Assembly (NCBI RefSeq): GCF_029589055.1
Contig: NZ_JARQZP010000006.1
Span: forward strand, 434,001 to 498,000
Source of the DNA: Vibrio hannami
GTDB lineage: Bacteria > Pseudomonadota > Gammaproteobacteria > Enterobacterales > Vibrionaceae
DNA length: 64,000 nt
Reading direction: 5' to 3'
A program made the translations under genes and the position numbers. The notes beneath the pieces were generated by a model that was not told where the DNA came from, made no database searches, and worked only from the letters and a program-made list of their open reading frames with translations. Every line of letters starts with the position of its first letter. Position 1 is the first letter of the stretch. Of the stretch, positions 38,167-49,300 are shown piece after piece.

Positions 38167-38952
38167 TTACTCTTTGAGTTCATTCAATGACCAGTCATAG
38201 TCATACTTGATTTTACCCAGGCTTGCTGGCAGGTCATTACGGTATTTACCTAGGTGTTCAACAAGCTCTGTCTGAGTTCCGAAGTCAGCAATAAACCAGT
38301 CATAAATAGATGATAGTTGTGTGGAGTTCTTACCTAAACTTACACCTTTCGAACTATTGATGAAGTCTTTAGCTGCTTGTTCTAACAGGGTTTGTGTGTT
38401 TTTTGATGTGAATGCTTCTGCTTGTAAATTTGGGCATCCAAGGCTGGCACAATTTACTGCATAGTGACTCCTTGGGTCATTCCAGATAGGACGCAGGATA
38501 CGGTGTTCAATATCGTTTAGAGACAGTTCTTTTCCGTTTACGGTAACGATCTCTTCTCCCCAGGGGCCAAAGCTAAATAGGCCACCTAGCTTAGTAATCG
38601 ACTTAATAGGGTAGTTATCCAAAATCAGATCAACCGTCACAGCATTGTAGAGGTTTACCCAGTATGCGTATTGTTCAGCTTTGTTGTGCGCTAGAGGGTT
38701 CAATGAACTTAAATTCTTGATATAGCTCTTTAGCGTTTGATGGTCGTCTTTGGAGACATCAGCATAACGAACTAATGCGTTCTCACCTTGAGTGACTAAA
38801 TAATTTTCCAAAAAATTCTGCCATTCAGAATGAGATATTTGATTTGAATTGGCTTCATCAGATAAGTTCCAGTAAGCCCATAACTCAGACTTTGGAGCTG
38901 AAAATGATGAAAAAGATATTACCGAAAGTAATATTGTGAAAAGTAGCTTCAT
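38167..38952 (-). CDS. DUF547 domain protein, exported
   Basis: 261 residues with a signal peptide (MKLLFTILLSVISFSSFSA). The DUF547 domain spans about 75-210, with the conserved AYWVNLYNAVTVDLILDNYP, the histidine-containing NDIEHRILRPIWNDPRSHYAVNCASLGCPNL and the cysteine pair in CASLGC. The fold has been likened to cysteine peptidases/transglutaminases, but no function is established. It lies alone between djlA and the end of the leu operon, with terminators or repeats on either side. Confidence 0.85.
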   Translation of the reverse strand: MKLLFTILLSVISFSSFSAPKSELWAYWNLSDEANSNQISHSEWQNFLENYLVTQGENALVRYADVSKDDHQTLKSYIKNLSSLNPLAHNKAEQYAYWVNLYNAVTVDLILDNYPIKSITKLGGLFSFGPWGEEIVTVNGKELSLNDIEHRILRPIWNDPRSHYAVNCASLGCPNLQAEAFTSKNTQTLLEQAAKDFINSSKGVSLGKNSTQLSSIYDWFIADFGTQTELVEHLGKYRNDLPASLGKIKYDYDWSLNELKE

Positions 38953-39019
38953 AAGGGTTCCAATAGCTTAATCAGATGACTAACTATCAAGACCTTACCA
39001 CCAAAGAATATCTTTCATT

Positions 39020-39057
39020 AGAAAAGAAAAAAGCTTCGAATATTACCCCGAAGCTTT
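39020..39057 (-). terminator. Terminator of the leuABCD operon
   Basis: AAGCTTCG (39031-39038) pairs with CGAAGCTT (39049-39056) around a 10-nt loop, and on the minus strand TTTTTTCTTTTC follows. It lies 20 bp after the leuD stop. Confidence 0.88.
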
Positions 39058-39076
39058 ATAAAGTTTAACCAGTAAC

Positions 39077-39679
39077 CTATCTCATAAACGCAGGGATTTT
39101 ACTCTCATACTCAGCAATCTTATCTTCATGCTGAAGTGTCAGGCCGATATTATCCAGACCTTCCAGCAAACAGTGGCGGCGGAACTCATCAATCTCAAAT
39201 GAGTATTCTTTGCCATTTGCTGTTACCTTCATCGCTTCAAGATCAACCTTGATTTCGGCGCCTTCCGTTGCCTGTACAAATGTGAAGATCTCATCCACTT
39301 CCGCTTCCGTCAGCTTAACTGGCACCATCTGGTTATTGATGGAGTTACCGTAGAAGATGTCAGCAAAGCTTGGTGCGATCATTACGCGAATGCCATAATC
39401 AGCCAGTGCCCAAGGTGCGTGTTCACGGGATGAACCACAACCAAAGTTTTCACGAGCCAGTAGGATAGAAGCGCCCTGATAGCGAGCTTCGTTCATTACG
39501 AATTCCGGGTTTGGCTGTTCACCTGCATCGTCAAGGAAGCGCCAGTCGTGGAATAGGTGCTTACCGAAGCCTATACGAGTTACTTTTTGTAGGAATTGCT
39601 TAGGGATAATTGCATCTGTATCAACGTTCGCTGCATCCAGAGGAACGACTAAGCCTGTGTGTTGTTTAAAACCGCTCAT
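39077..39679 (-). CDS. leuD: 3-isopropylmalate dehydratase small subunit LeuD
   Basis: 200 residues from the ATG at 39679 ([20 protein letters not shown]), supported by AAGGAGAG upstream; the longer frame starts inside leuC. Signatures are [38 protein letters not shown] and [15 protein letters not shown]. With LeuC it isomerises 2-isopropylmalate to 3-isopropylmalate. It is the last gene of leuABCD, starting 13 bp after leuC ends. Confidence 0.97.
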   Translation of the reverse strand: MSGFKQHTGLVVPLDAANVDTDAIIPKQFLQKVTRIGFGKHLFHDWRFLDDAGEQPNPEFVMNEARYQGASILLARENFGCGSSREHAPWALADYGIRVMIAPSFADIFYGNSINNQMVPVKLTEAEVDEIFTFVQATEGAEIKVDLEAMKVTANGKEYSFEIDEFRRHCLLEGLDNIGLTLQHEDKIAEYESKIPAFMR

Positions 39680-39692
39680 TTCTGTTCTCTCC

Positions 39693-41096
39693 TTATGCGT
39701 CCAGTTCACGGATATCTACAAAGTGACCTGCAACCGCTGCAGCTGCAGCCATCGCCGGGCTTACAAGGTGGGTACGCCCATCTCGACCCTGACGACCTTC
39801 AAAGTTACGGTTACTTGTTGAAGCACAACGCTCCTGAGGGCCAAGGCGGTCGTTGTTCATCGCAAGGCACATAGAACACCCAGGCAGACGCCATTCAAAG
39901 CCTGCTTCGATAAAGATTTTGTCCAGACCTTCTTCTTCAGCCTGTGCTTTAACTTGTTCAGAGCCAGGTACAATCAGTGCCTGCACATGTTCAGCTACTT
40001 TGCGGCCTTTCGCGACTTCCGCAGCAGCGCGCATATCCTCGATACGTGAGTTGGTACAAGAGCCAACAAACACTTTATCTACTTTGTAATCAGTCAGAGA
40101 TTTACCAGCCTCAAGTCCCATATAAGCCAGTGCTTTTTCAGCAGATGCTTTTTCTACCGGATCAGAGAAAGACTCAGGAGCTGGAATTGGTGTATCAACT
40201 GCGATTACCTGACCAGGGTTAGTACCCCAGGTTACCTGTGGTTTGATGTCTGCAGCTTCAAGGGTAACAACTGTATCGAACTCAGCGCCTTCGTCTGTTT
40301 TCAGAGATGACCAGTATTCAACCGCGTCGTCCCAGTCAGCACCTGTTGGTGCAAACTTACGGCCTTTAATGTAATCGAAGGTTGTCTGATCCGGAGCGAT
40401 AAGACCTGCTTTTGCACCCATCTCAATTGCCATATTACAAACCGTCATACGACCTTCCATTGTAAGGTCAGTGATAGCTTCACCACAGAACTCTACAACG
40501 TGACCAGTACCACCAGCCGCAGTTGTTTTACCGATAATCGCCAGAACGATATCTTTAGCGGTAACACCTTCGGCTACTTTGCCTTTCACTTCGATTTTCA
40601 TTGTCTTGGCACGAGGCTGTTTCAGGGTCTGAGTTGCCATTACATGTTCAACTTCAGATGTACCGATACCAAATGCCAGAGAGCCAAACGCACCGTGAGT
40701 TGCCGTATGTGAATCACCACAAACGATGGTCATGCCTGGAAGAGTAATGCCCAACTCAGGCCCCATTACGTGTACGATACCCTGATATTTATGGTTGATG
40801 TCGTAAAGGGTTACACCGAAATCCATACAGTTCTTGATAAGCGTCTGCATTTGGATACGTGCCATTTCACCGGCATCATTAATATCTTTAGTGGTAGTAG
40901 AAACGTTGTGATCCATGGTCGCAAAGGTTTTACCAAGCTGGCGAACCTTACGGCCTTTTTCACGCAAACCATCAAACGCCTGAGGTGACGTTACCTCATG
41001 TACTAACTGGCGGTCGATATAAAGAATCGGGTTTTCGCCCTCCGCTGCAACCACAACGTGAGCATCATAAACTTTTTCGTATAGTGTTTTTGACAT
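39693..41096 (-). CDS. leuC: 3-isopropylmalate dehydratase large subunit LeuC
   Basis: 467 residues, aconitase family. The iron-sulphur cysteines lie in [16 protein letters not shown] and in [15 protein letters not shown] (CxxC). The substrate-site region [14 protein letters not shown] is intact. It works as a heterodimer with LeuD. The gene is separated from leuB by about 168 bp containing a palindromic repeat element, the only sizeable gap in the operon. Confidence 0.98.
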   Translation of the reverse strand: MSKTLYEKVYDAHVVVAAEGENPILYIDRQLVHEVTSPQAFDGLREKGRKVRQLGKTFATMDHNVSTTTKDINDAGEMARIQMQTLIKNCMDFGVTLYDINHKYQGIVHVMGPELGITLPGMTIVCGDSHTATHGAFGSLAFGIGTSEVEHVMATQTLKQPRAKTMKIEVKGKVAEGVTAKDIVLAIIGKTTAAGGTGHVVEFCGEAITDLTMEGRMTVCNMAIEMGAKAGLIAPDQTTFDYIKGRKFAPTGADWDDAVEYWSSLKTDEGAEFDTVVTLEAADIKPQVTWGTNPGQVIAVDTPIPAPESFSDPVEKASAEKALAYMGLEAGKSLTDYKVDKVFVGSCTNSRIEDMRAAAEVAKGRKVAEHVQALIVPGSEQVKAQAEEEGLDKIFIEAGFEWRLPGCSMCLAMNNDRLGPQERCASTSNRNFEGRQGRDGRTHLVSPAMAAAAAVAGHFVDIRELDA

Positions 41097-41154
41097 TGCT
41101 ATTGTCCTTTATCCTCTGTGCCACTTAAGTAAGTCGCCAGAAGATTATAATTTT

Positions 41155-41231
41155 GTCATTCCTGCGAAGGCAGGAATCTTGTTAACCTTTATCGTATTGG
41201 CAGACCAGAACCCTGCCTACGCAGGGATGAC
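41155..41231. repeat. Palindromic intergenic repeat, family 2, copy B (inside the leu operon)
   Basis: 77 bp between leuB and leuC. It consists of GTCATTCCTGCGAAGGCAGGAATC, a 30-bp AT-rich middle, and ACCCTGCCTACGCAGGGATGAC. Each part is a hairpin, and the outer ends GTCATTCC/GGGATGAC are inverted. It is transcribed within leuABCD, where REP-type hairpins often protect upstream mRNA from decay. Confidence 0.85.
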
Positions 41232-41264
41232 GGTTTTTAGTTGTTCTGCTCTGACGGTATTAAG

Positions 41265-42359
<1,095 letters not shown>

Positions 42360-42416
42360 TTAATCCCTGTATTTAAAGTTGTCTTAAATTGTTGTGTTTG
42401 CCAAACAGTTAAATGG

Positions 42417-43970
42417 TTAAACGGTTTGTACTTCTTGTTTTGCTTGCTTAATCTCAGCAATCTTGTCTGCACGGTGGATGCTATTAATTACATGTAAAAG
42501 TGCTCGACCTGAAGCTTCGATGATATCGGTTGAGATACCTGTTCCATGGTATTTTCGCCCTTTATAGTTGGCGATAATATCAGCCTGACCAAGTCCATCT
42601 TCACCTTCACCTTTTGCGGTTAGGTCGAACTTATCAAGAACGATATCGTAACCAGTCAAACGATAGATTGCCTGGTACAGCGCATCAACCGGACCGTTAC
42701 CTACAGCCGCTTCGCATTTCTCTGTTTCACCGCACTGTAACTTGATGGTTGTTGTAGCCATAACGCTACCTGCTTGTGAGCTAAAGTAGTTTAGTTTGTA
42801 GTAGTCATCTTCTTCACGCAGATTTGCGAAGAACATTAGTGATTCTAGGTCGTAGTCAAATACTTGCCCTTTACGGTCGGCAAGCTTCAGGAACTCAGTA
42901 TACAGAGTATCCAAATCGTACTCTTCCTCTTTATAACCCATTCTGTCCATATGACTCTTCACTGCAGCGCGACCAGAACGACTGGTTAGGTTAAGAACCT
43001 GATTTTGAAGACCGATAGACTCAGGAGTCATAATCTCGTAGGTATTCTTGTTTTTCAACATGCCGTCCTGGTGGATGCCAGAAGAGTGACTGAATGCATT
43101 AGCACCTACAATCGCTTTGTTTGCCTGAACTGGCATATTACATAGCTGACTCACCAGCTTACTGGTACGGTGAATTTCATCATGCTTAAGGCCTGTGTTC
43201 ACGCCCATAAACTCAGAGCGCGTCTTGATGATCATTGCCACTTCTTCAAGAGAACAGTTACCAGCACGCTCACCGATGCCGTTAATCGTACCTTCTACCT
43301 GACGAGCACCTGCCTGAACCGCTGCTATAGAGTTTGCAACCGACATACCAAGGTCATCATGACAGTGAACAGATATTATCGCTTTGTCGATATTCGGAAC
43401 CCGATTAAACAATTGCTCGATTATTCCACCGAATTCACTTGGAATGGTGTAACCCACAGTATCAGGAATATTGACCGTCGTTGCGCCAGCATTAATAGCT
43501 GCTTCTACCATACGGCATAGGTTGTCGATTGGCGTTCGACCTGCATCTTCGCATGAAAATTCAACATCATCGGTATAGTTACGCGCGCGCTTAACAGCCT
43601 GTACACCCATTTCGATAACATCATCATAGCTACGGCGTAGCTTATCCTGAACATGGATGGTTGAAGTCGAGATGAAGGTGTGAATTCGAAATGCTTCGGC
43701 TACTTTCAACGACTCCGCTGCAACATCAATATCTTTGGCAACAGCTCGAGACAAAGCGCAGATACGGCTATCTTTAATATGTTTTGCAATTGTCTGTACC
43801 GACTCAAAGTCACCTGGTGAGGATACCGGAAAGCCTGCTTCGATAACATCAACGCCAAGACGTTCGAGAGCATATGCGATCTGCAGTTTTTCTTTTACCG
43901 TCAAACTTGCTGATAGTGCCTGTTCGCCATCACGCAATGTGGTGTCGAAAATAATGACCTGATCGTTCAT
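42417..43970 (-). CDS. leuA: 2-isopropylmalate synthase LeuA
   Basis: 517 residues. The catalytic TIM barrel has [45 protein letters not shown] (metal-binding histidines) and [29 protein letters not shown] starts the subdomain, and the C-terminal part (about 390-510) is the leucine-binding regulatory domain. It condenses acetyl-CoA with 2-ketoisovalerate, the committed step of leucine synthesis. It is the first structural gene after the leuL leader and attenuator. Confidence 0.98.
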   Translation of the reverse strand: MNDQVIIFDTTLRDGEQALSASLTVKEKLQIAYALERLGVDVIEAGFPVSSPGDFESVQTIAKHIKDSRICALSRAVAKDIDVAAESLKVAEAFRIHTFISTSTIHVQDKLRRSYDDVIEMGVQAVKRARNYTDDVEFSCEDAGRTPIDNLCRMVEAAINAGATTVNIPDTVGYTIPSEFGGIIEQLFNRVPNIDKAIISVHCHDDLGMSVANSIAAVQAGARQVEGTINGIGERAGNCSLEEVAMIIKTRSEFMGVNTGLKHDEIHRTSKLVSQLCNMPVQANKAIVGANAFSHSSGIHQDGMLKNKNTYEIMTPESIGLQNQVLNLTSRSGRAAVKSHMDRMGYKEEEYDLDTLYTEFLKLADRKGQVFDYDLESLMFFANLREEDDYYKLNYFSSQAGSVMATTTIKLQCGETEKCEAAVGNGPVDALYQAIYRLTGYDIVLDKFDLTAKGEGEDGLGQADIIANYKGRKYHGTGISTDIIEASGRALLHVINSIHRADKIAEIKQAKQEVQTV

Positions 43971-44033
43971 GATTGCTTCCTTTTCTTGTCTGATGTCAGT
44001 TGTTGCTGTGTTTGCTTTAGTTTATTTAGGTAT

Positions 44034-44057
44034 AAAAAAACCCGCGTTAAGCGGGTT
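44034..44057 (-). terminator. leu operon attenuator (terminator hairpin)
   Basis: On the minus strand AACCCGC (44057-44051), loop TTAAC, and GCGGGTT (from 44045) run into seven more T bases, a classical intrinsic terminator about 65 bp before leuA. The ACCCGC arm can instead pair with GCGGGT at 44100-44095, an antiterminator extended by TTGTGG/CCACAA inside it. The two foldings exclude each other. Confidence 0.92.
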
Positions 44058-44092
44058 TCGTAAATTCTTTTGTGGTGTTTTTCGTCCACAAC

Positions 44093-44155
44093 CTACCCGC
44101 GCGAAGTTTTCACGATAAGGAGGAGGTTCAGGAGTGATGAAAAACGTATTGTCAT
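44093..44155 (-). CDS. leuL: leu operon leader peptide
   Basis: A 20-residue peptide, MTIRFSSLLNLLLIVKTSRG, read from ATG 44155 to TAG 44093. Five of residues 8-13 are leucine (CTC CTG AAC CTC CTC CTT), mostly CTC, CTT and CTG codons. A ribosome stalled there for lack of charged tRNA-Leu leaves GCGGGT (44100-44095) free to form the antiterminator; a ribosome reaching the stop at 44095-44093 covers that segment, so the terminator forms and leuABCD is shut off. The start has only a weak Shine-Dalgarno, as leader peptides often do. A sigma-70 promoter lies 40-65 bp upstream. Confidence 0.93.
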   Translation of the reverse strand: MTIRFSSLLNLLLIVKTSRG

Positions 44156-44193
44156 TTTTTGATTAATTAGTCATTCCACAAATTGATGTTCAA

Positions 44194-44222
44194 TTAGTAC
44201 CGCACTCACCCACATGCGTCAA
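44194..44222 (-). promoter_or_regulatory. Sigma-70 promoter of leuL-leuABCD
   Basis: On the minus strand TTGACG (44222-44217) and TACTAA (44199-44194) are spaced 17 bp apart. A start near 44187 gives a leader of about 30 nt before leuL. Confidence 0.75.
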
Positions 44223-44273
44223 GCACAAAGTTGATTTTTTATTCAAATCACTGGGGAATTGACGATATTGAAC

Positions 44274-44359
44274 TTAATTAATCACTTGGTTAAATATCGA
44301 TTAATTAATCATCTGTAGGAAATAGATCAGAGCAACTATAATTAACCAGTTGATTAATT
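44274..44359 (+). promoter_or_regulatory. Promoter and probable operators of the TetR-RND unit
   Basis: TTAATTAATCA occurs at 44274-44284 and again at 44301-44311 (27 bp apart), and a 20-bp near-palindrome AATTAACCAGTTGATTAATT spans 44340-44359. The palindrome overlaps a TATAAT at 44337-44342, a good -10 box; the -35 is poor. A TetR dimer on the palindrome would block its own promoter. GATTAATTAGTCA at 44161-44173, next to leuL, is a further related half site. Confidence 0.55.
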
Positions 44360-44370
44360 CTGAGGTATTG

Positions 44371-45020
44371 ATGGTAAGAAAAGCGGGTAGACCCAATGAA
44401 AAGACCGACGCAAGGGAGTCGCTAATCTCGTGCTCAAGAGAGCTGTTTGTAACACTCCCGTACGACAAAGTTTCGACCCGAATGATAGCGCAGAAAGCGA
44501 ACGTTAATGCGGCAATGATTCGTTATTACTTTGGCAACAAAGAAGGCCTGTTTGAGGCAATGATTCGGGAAACAATGAAGCCTGTAGTGAAACAGCTGAG
44601 GCAGTTTTCTGAAGATGACACCCATAAAGGGTTGGGTGAAATAATGAAAGCTTACTACCAAACTATGGGAAAAACGCCACAATTTCCCCGACTTATTGCA
44701 CAAATTATGAATATGCCTCCGTCAGATGTTCAGCGAAAGTTATTGGAAAAAATATTTAGTGAGGTTTCATCGCCAATTGAAAAAAATTGGCGGAGAAGAA
44801 TGAAATACGTCCGGATATGGATCCTAAGCTTTGCCGAATTACCTTTATGAGCATGATGGTTTTTCCATTTCTCGCTCCTCCTTCCATGATGAAGGTTCAT
44901 GGTATCGAACTGAATCAGGAATTTTTAGACGAGCTTCTAGAACACAATCTCAAAGTATTCGCACACGGATTTCAGGCTACTGAAATGAACACAATTTCTG
45001 GAGACAACAATGAAAATTAA
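44371..45020 (+). pseudogene. TetR/AcrR family regulator, frame interrupted at an A7 tract
   Basis: The ATG at 44371 (TGAGGT upstream) opens MVRKAGRPNEKTDARESLISC with a normal TetR helix-turn-helix (YDKVSTRMIAQKANVNAAMIRYYFGNKEGLFEAMI, about 30-65). This frame ends at 44850 after an unlike tail. The -1 frame from about 44780 continues with family-like AEKNEIRPDMDPKLCRITFM and ends at 45020, overlapping the next gene by 11 bp as expected for an operon. The join is at GAA AAA AAT: one extra A, or a -1 ribosomal slip on A-AAA-AAT, gives a full protein of about 216 residues. So this is a sequencing error, a real mutation, a slippage switch or programmed frameshifting. The truncated product keeps the DNA-binding domain but loses the C-terminal dimer/ligand part. 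It probably represses the pump genes. Confidence 0.82.
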
Positions 45021-46329
45021 ACGAAGCCTGCTCTTCTTTCCTGTATTAGCTATTGGAATTGCAATATTGGTGATAGCTATAAAAACCAAACCAGACCTTC
45101 CGGCAAAGCCTGCTACTGATCGTGCAAGATTGGTGGATACACAAGTGATGGAGCAGCAAGATATCGCTCCAATTGCTATCGGTTATGGCAAGGTCGCACC
45201 TAAATTCGACTGGAAAGCGATTGCAGAAGTTTCTGGAAAGGTTATCTACCGAAATCCGGCGCTAGAAAAGGGGCGCGTATTGCCTGCAGGGACTGAAATT
45301 TTAAGAATTGATCCGCTGGATTATGAACTTAAGTTAGCGCAGGCGAATGCCGATCTTAACTCCAGTAAAACTCAGTTAGCGAAGCTAAACCTTGAAGAGA
45401 AAAATACCCGTAACACTCTTCAGATAGAGAAGAACCGCTTAACGATTAGCAAGAAGGAGCTGGAAAGAAAACAAAACTTAAAAGGTAGAGGCCTTACCTC
45501 TCAGTCCGATGTTGATCAACAGCAACAATCGTATCTTTCCCAGCAAAAACTGGTTCAGGAACTGGAAAATCAGCTGTCACTTTTCCCTGATGAAAGAAAA
45601 GTGTCCGAAGCTCAGGTTGCAGTAAATAGTTCTAAAGTGTCTGAGGCTCAGCGTTCTCTGGAGAAGACGACGATCGTACTTCCACAGCAGATGAGAATTT
45701 CCGAAGTAAGTGTCGAAGAAAATCAGGTCGTTAACCTTCAACAAACCATGGTAGAAGCACACCGCACTGATGTGATGGAAGTGGACGCCCAGCTCTCTAT
45801 TCACGATATGCAGATGTTGGGTGCCAGCTTAGAAACATTTGCTAAAAATGCAGAAGGCATTATTAGCCCTGAACTAAGCAACATTAATGCAACGATAGAA
45901 CTCTCCAGTGGAAACTTGAAAGCTAGCTGGCCAGCTAAAGTCGCCAGAATAAGCGACACGGTCGATGCCAATCAGGCGACAGCGGGTGTCATTCTGGAGA
46001 TTGAGCAGGATTACAATAATCTTACCCCCGAAAGCGCAACGCCTCTGGTAAACGGTATGTTTGTTAAGGCTCGTATTGAAGGGTTTTCTAAATCGCACTG
46101 GGTTATTCCAGAGCGAGCTCTGCATGGCTCAAGAATCTACCTAATGAATGAAGAGCAAAAACTGAAGATTCTTGAAGTAGAAGTTTTGTTCCGCAGAGAC
46201 AACATGGTGGTTATCAAGGGGGCAATTAACCCGGGTGATAAACTGATTCTTAACGATTTATTGCCTGCAATAGAAGGCATGCAATTAAGAGATGGCGCTG
46301 ATACGAGTGCAGAGGGGGATGCAGTATGA
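45010..46329 (+). CDS. RND efflux membrane-fusion (periplasmic adaptor) protein
   Basis: 439 residues. A single N-terminal membrane anchor (LLFFPVLAIGIAILVIAI) takes the place of a lipobox. The adaptor pattern follows: AEVSGKVIYRNPALEKGRVLPAGTEILRIDPLDYEL (lipoyl half), a long coiled-coil hairpin (about 110-225) with GLTSQSDVDQQQQSY, the second lipoyl half, then beta-barrel and membrane-proximal domains. It would link the inner-membrane pump to an outer-membrane TolC-like channel. The start overlaps the TetR end by 11 bp, and the stop overlaps the pump start by 4 bp (ATGA). Confidence 0.9.
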   Translation: MKIKRSLLFFPVLAIGIAILVIAIKTKPDLPAKPATDRARLVDTQVMEQQDIAPIAIGYGKVAPKFDWKAIAEVSGKVIYRNPALEKGRVLPAGTEILRIDPLDYELKLAQANADLNSSKTQLAKLNLEEKNTRNTLQIEKNRLTISKKELERKQNLKGRGLTSQSDVDQQQQSYLSQQKLVQELENQLSLFPDERKVSEAQVAVNSSKVSEAQRSLEKTTIVLPQQMRISEVSVEENQVVNLQQTMVEAHRTDVMEVDAQLSIHDMQMLGASLETFAKNAEGIISPELSNINATIELSSGNLKASWPAKVARISDTVDANQATAGVILEIEQDYNNLTPESATPLVNGMFVKARIEGFSKSHWVIPERALHGSRIYLMNEEQKLKILEVEVLFRRDNMVVIKGAINPGDKLILNDLLPAIEGMQLRDGADTSAEGDAV

Positions 46330-49300
46330 TTCGCTTCTTTGCTAAACACCCTACAGCAGCCAATCTGATGATGTTGGCTCTGTTTGTGGTGGGGCTATCG
46401 GCACTGCCAACGCTAAAGCGTGAAACCTTTCCAGAGTTTGACCCGCCATACATCATGGCTGGTATTACTTATCCCGGTGCGTCACCACTTGAAGTTGAAG
46501 AAAGCCTCTGTGTTCGCCTTGAAGATGCCGTGGATGGTTTGTCTAACATTGAGGAAACCCGTTGCGAAGCGATAGAAGGCTCTGCTCGTTTGGTGCTAAA
46601 ACTAGATGATAATGCCGATATGGGACGCATGTTGATTGATGTGCAGACCCAGATAGATGCGATTCAGGACTTCCCAGACGAGATTGAATCTCCTGTTGTT
46701 CAGGAATTGGATATGAATGAACCTGTGGTCGATATTGCTATTACGGCAGATCTATCCTGGCCAGAACTCAAAGCCTATGCTGAGCAACTAAAACGAACCT
46801 TAAAGCTAGATTATGGCGTATCTCTTGTTGATGTGAGTGGATTTTCCGACCATCAGTATCTTATTGAATTAAATACACTGGCGATGCGACAACTTGGTCT
46901 GAGTATCAGCGATATCGCTAATCAAATTGGCAAACAAAACATTAAGTTGCCTAGTGGTAATGTAGAAACGCCGGATAAAAACTTTCTGATTCGCTTTGAT
47001 GAGCGCCGTATAACGCCAGAAGCTCTAGAGGATATTGTCGTTGGTTCTGGCAAAAATGGATCTGTCATTCGCTTAAAAGATATCGCAACCATCACCGACA
47101 GATTTGAACTGGATGAGCAGAAGGTACTGTTTGATGGTAAACCATCGGCGGTGTTGAAAATTAGTAAAAACAAAGCCGATGATGCATTAAGAGTTAAAGA
47201 TCAGGTGGTGCAGTTTCTGGAGGATCAGCGTGCCATTGCCCCCGATGGGGTGAAAATGGAGATGACAAATGATCTCTCTTCAGTGTTGTGGGATCGCTTA
47301 ACCATGATGGTAAGAAATGGCTGGCAGGGTATCATTCTGGTATTCGCAACCATGTGGTTATTCTTTAGTTTCAGGTATTCGTTTTGGGTCGCAGCAGGTC
47401 TGCCCGTAGCTTTCCTCGGTGGTATGTTTTTGATGGCGAACCTAGGGCTTTCCATTAACATTATGAGCCTTGTAGGCCTGCTAATGGCTATCGGTATCAT
47501 GATGGATGACGCCATTGTTATTGCCGAATCCATTGCTGCTCATATCGATAGGGGGCACAAGGTAGATGATGCGGTTATCAAGGGAGTCAAGAAAGTGCTT
47601 CCCGGCGTTATCTCATCTTTCCTGACCACAGTTTGTATCTTCGGTAGCTTAATGTTCCTTGAAGGTCAGATGGGGGCTGTGCTCAAAGTAGTACCTCAGG
47701 TGTTGATACTGGTACTTTCGCTCAGCTTGATTGAAGCGTTCCTTATCCTTCCCAATCACCTTTCTCATTCGCTACATAAGGCGAAAAAAGAGAGAGAACC
47801 AATGAAGCTAAAGAAGAAGCTTCTGGATGGATTTGAACACTTTCGTAATACTAAACTGGTTACCGCTGTAGATAGAGTGGTTAAGTATCGATACGCCTTT
47901 ATTGGTCTGGTGTTCACGATCCTCTTGAGCTCTGTTGCTCTGATAGTTGGTGGCGCAGTTAAGTTTGTGCCGTTCCCTGAATTGGATGGTGACATAGCGG
48001 AAGCCAGAATCATTCTTCCTCCGGGCTCTTCTTTAAGCCAGACTGAAATGGTGGTCGACCATATTGTCGCTTCGGCTGAGCGACTGAATGAAAAGTGGTC
48101 TGCAGAAGTGGAAGGTGGTACGAACTTAATTGAGCATATTACAAGTAATTTTAATGCGAATGCCGATGCCGATGAATCTGGTCCTCACCTTGCTACGGTA
48201 AGACTTGATTTATTGGGGGCTGAAAGCCGAAATACAGTTATCGATGATTTTGTCGATGCATGGCGTGAAGACGTTGGGGAGTTGGCGTTACCAATTTCAC
48301 TAGTATTCAAGCAACCAACAATGGGACCTGGTGGTCGGGATATTGAAATTCGTGCCCGACATGACGACTTAACGGAACTTAAAGCCGCTGCAACAGAAGT
48401 TCAGCTTTACCTCAATAAATTTGCTGGTATTCACGGTGTAATGGATGATATGCGTATGGGTAAGGAGGAAATACTAATTAAACTTCGCCCTGGCGCTGAA
48501 ACATACGGTGTTAATGGTCAGATGATTGCAAGCCAGTTGCGTGCAGCATTCTACGGTCAGACTGCAGATGAAATTCAGGTTGGCGTCGAAAACATTAAGA
48601 TCGAAGTTAAGCTAGAAAAAACCGAAGCGGGAGATCTTCGGGAGCTTGCTAACTTCCCAATCATGATGCCTGATGGGGTGCAGATCCCACTCGCTACCGT
48701 TGCGAGTTTCGACTTCCAGAGAAATTACGTTCGTATCAACCGAATCGAAGGCGTTCGAACGATCAGTATTTTTGGTGATGTTGATAACAAAATAGTCAGC
48801 TCTACCGAGGTCATAAATAAGTTTCGCAATGAAAAAGCGCCGGAGTTAACTAAGAAGTATCCAGGCTTAAAGTTTGACTTTGAGGGGCAGGCAAAAGATA
48901 GCGCAGATACTTCATCATCAATGCAGAAAGGCTTTCTGCTTGGGCTGTTTGGCGTCTATATGATTCTTAGCTTCCAGTTTAGGAGCTATCTGGAACCATT
49001 TGTGGTTATGTTAGCTATTCCTCTGGCATTTATTGGCGTTATCTGGGGACACTTCTTGTTAGGGCACTCTTTAAGTATGCCAAGCATGATGGGTTTTGTG
49101 TCACTGGCAGGGGTGGTGGTTAATGACTCGATACTTCTGGTGCAGTATATCCGGCATCATGTTGATGAAGGAGATAACGTACACGACTCAGTAGTGAAGG
49201 CGAGTCGGGAGCGTTTTCGTGCGGTATTCCTGACTTCTATGACAACTGCGGCTGGCTTGTTACCGCTACTGGCGGAAACAAGTTTGCAGGCTCAGGTTAT

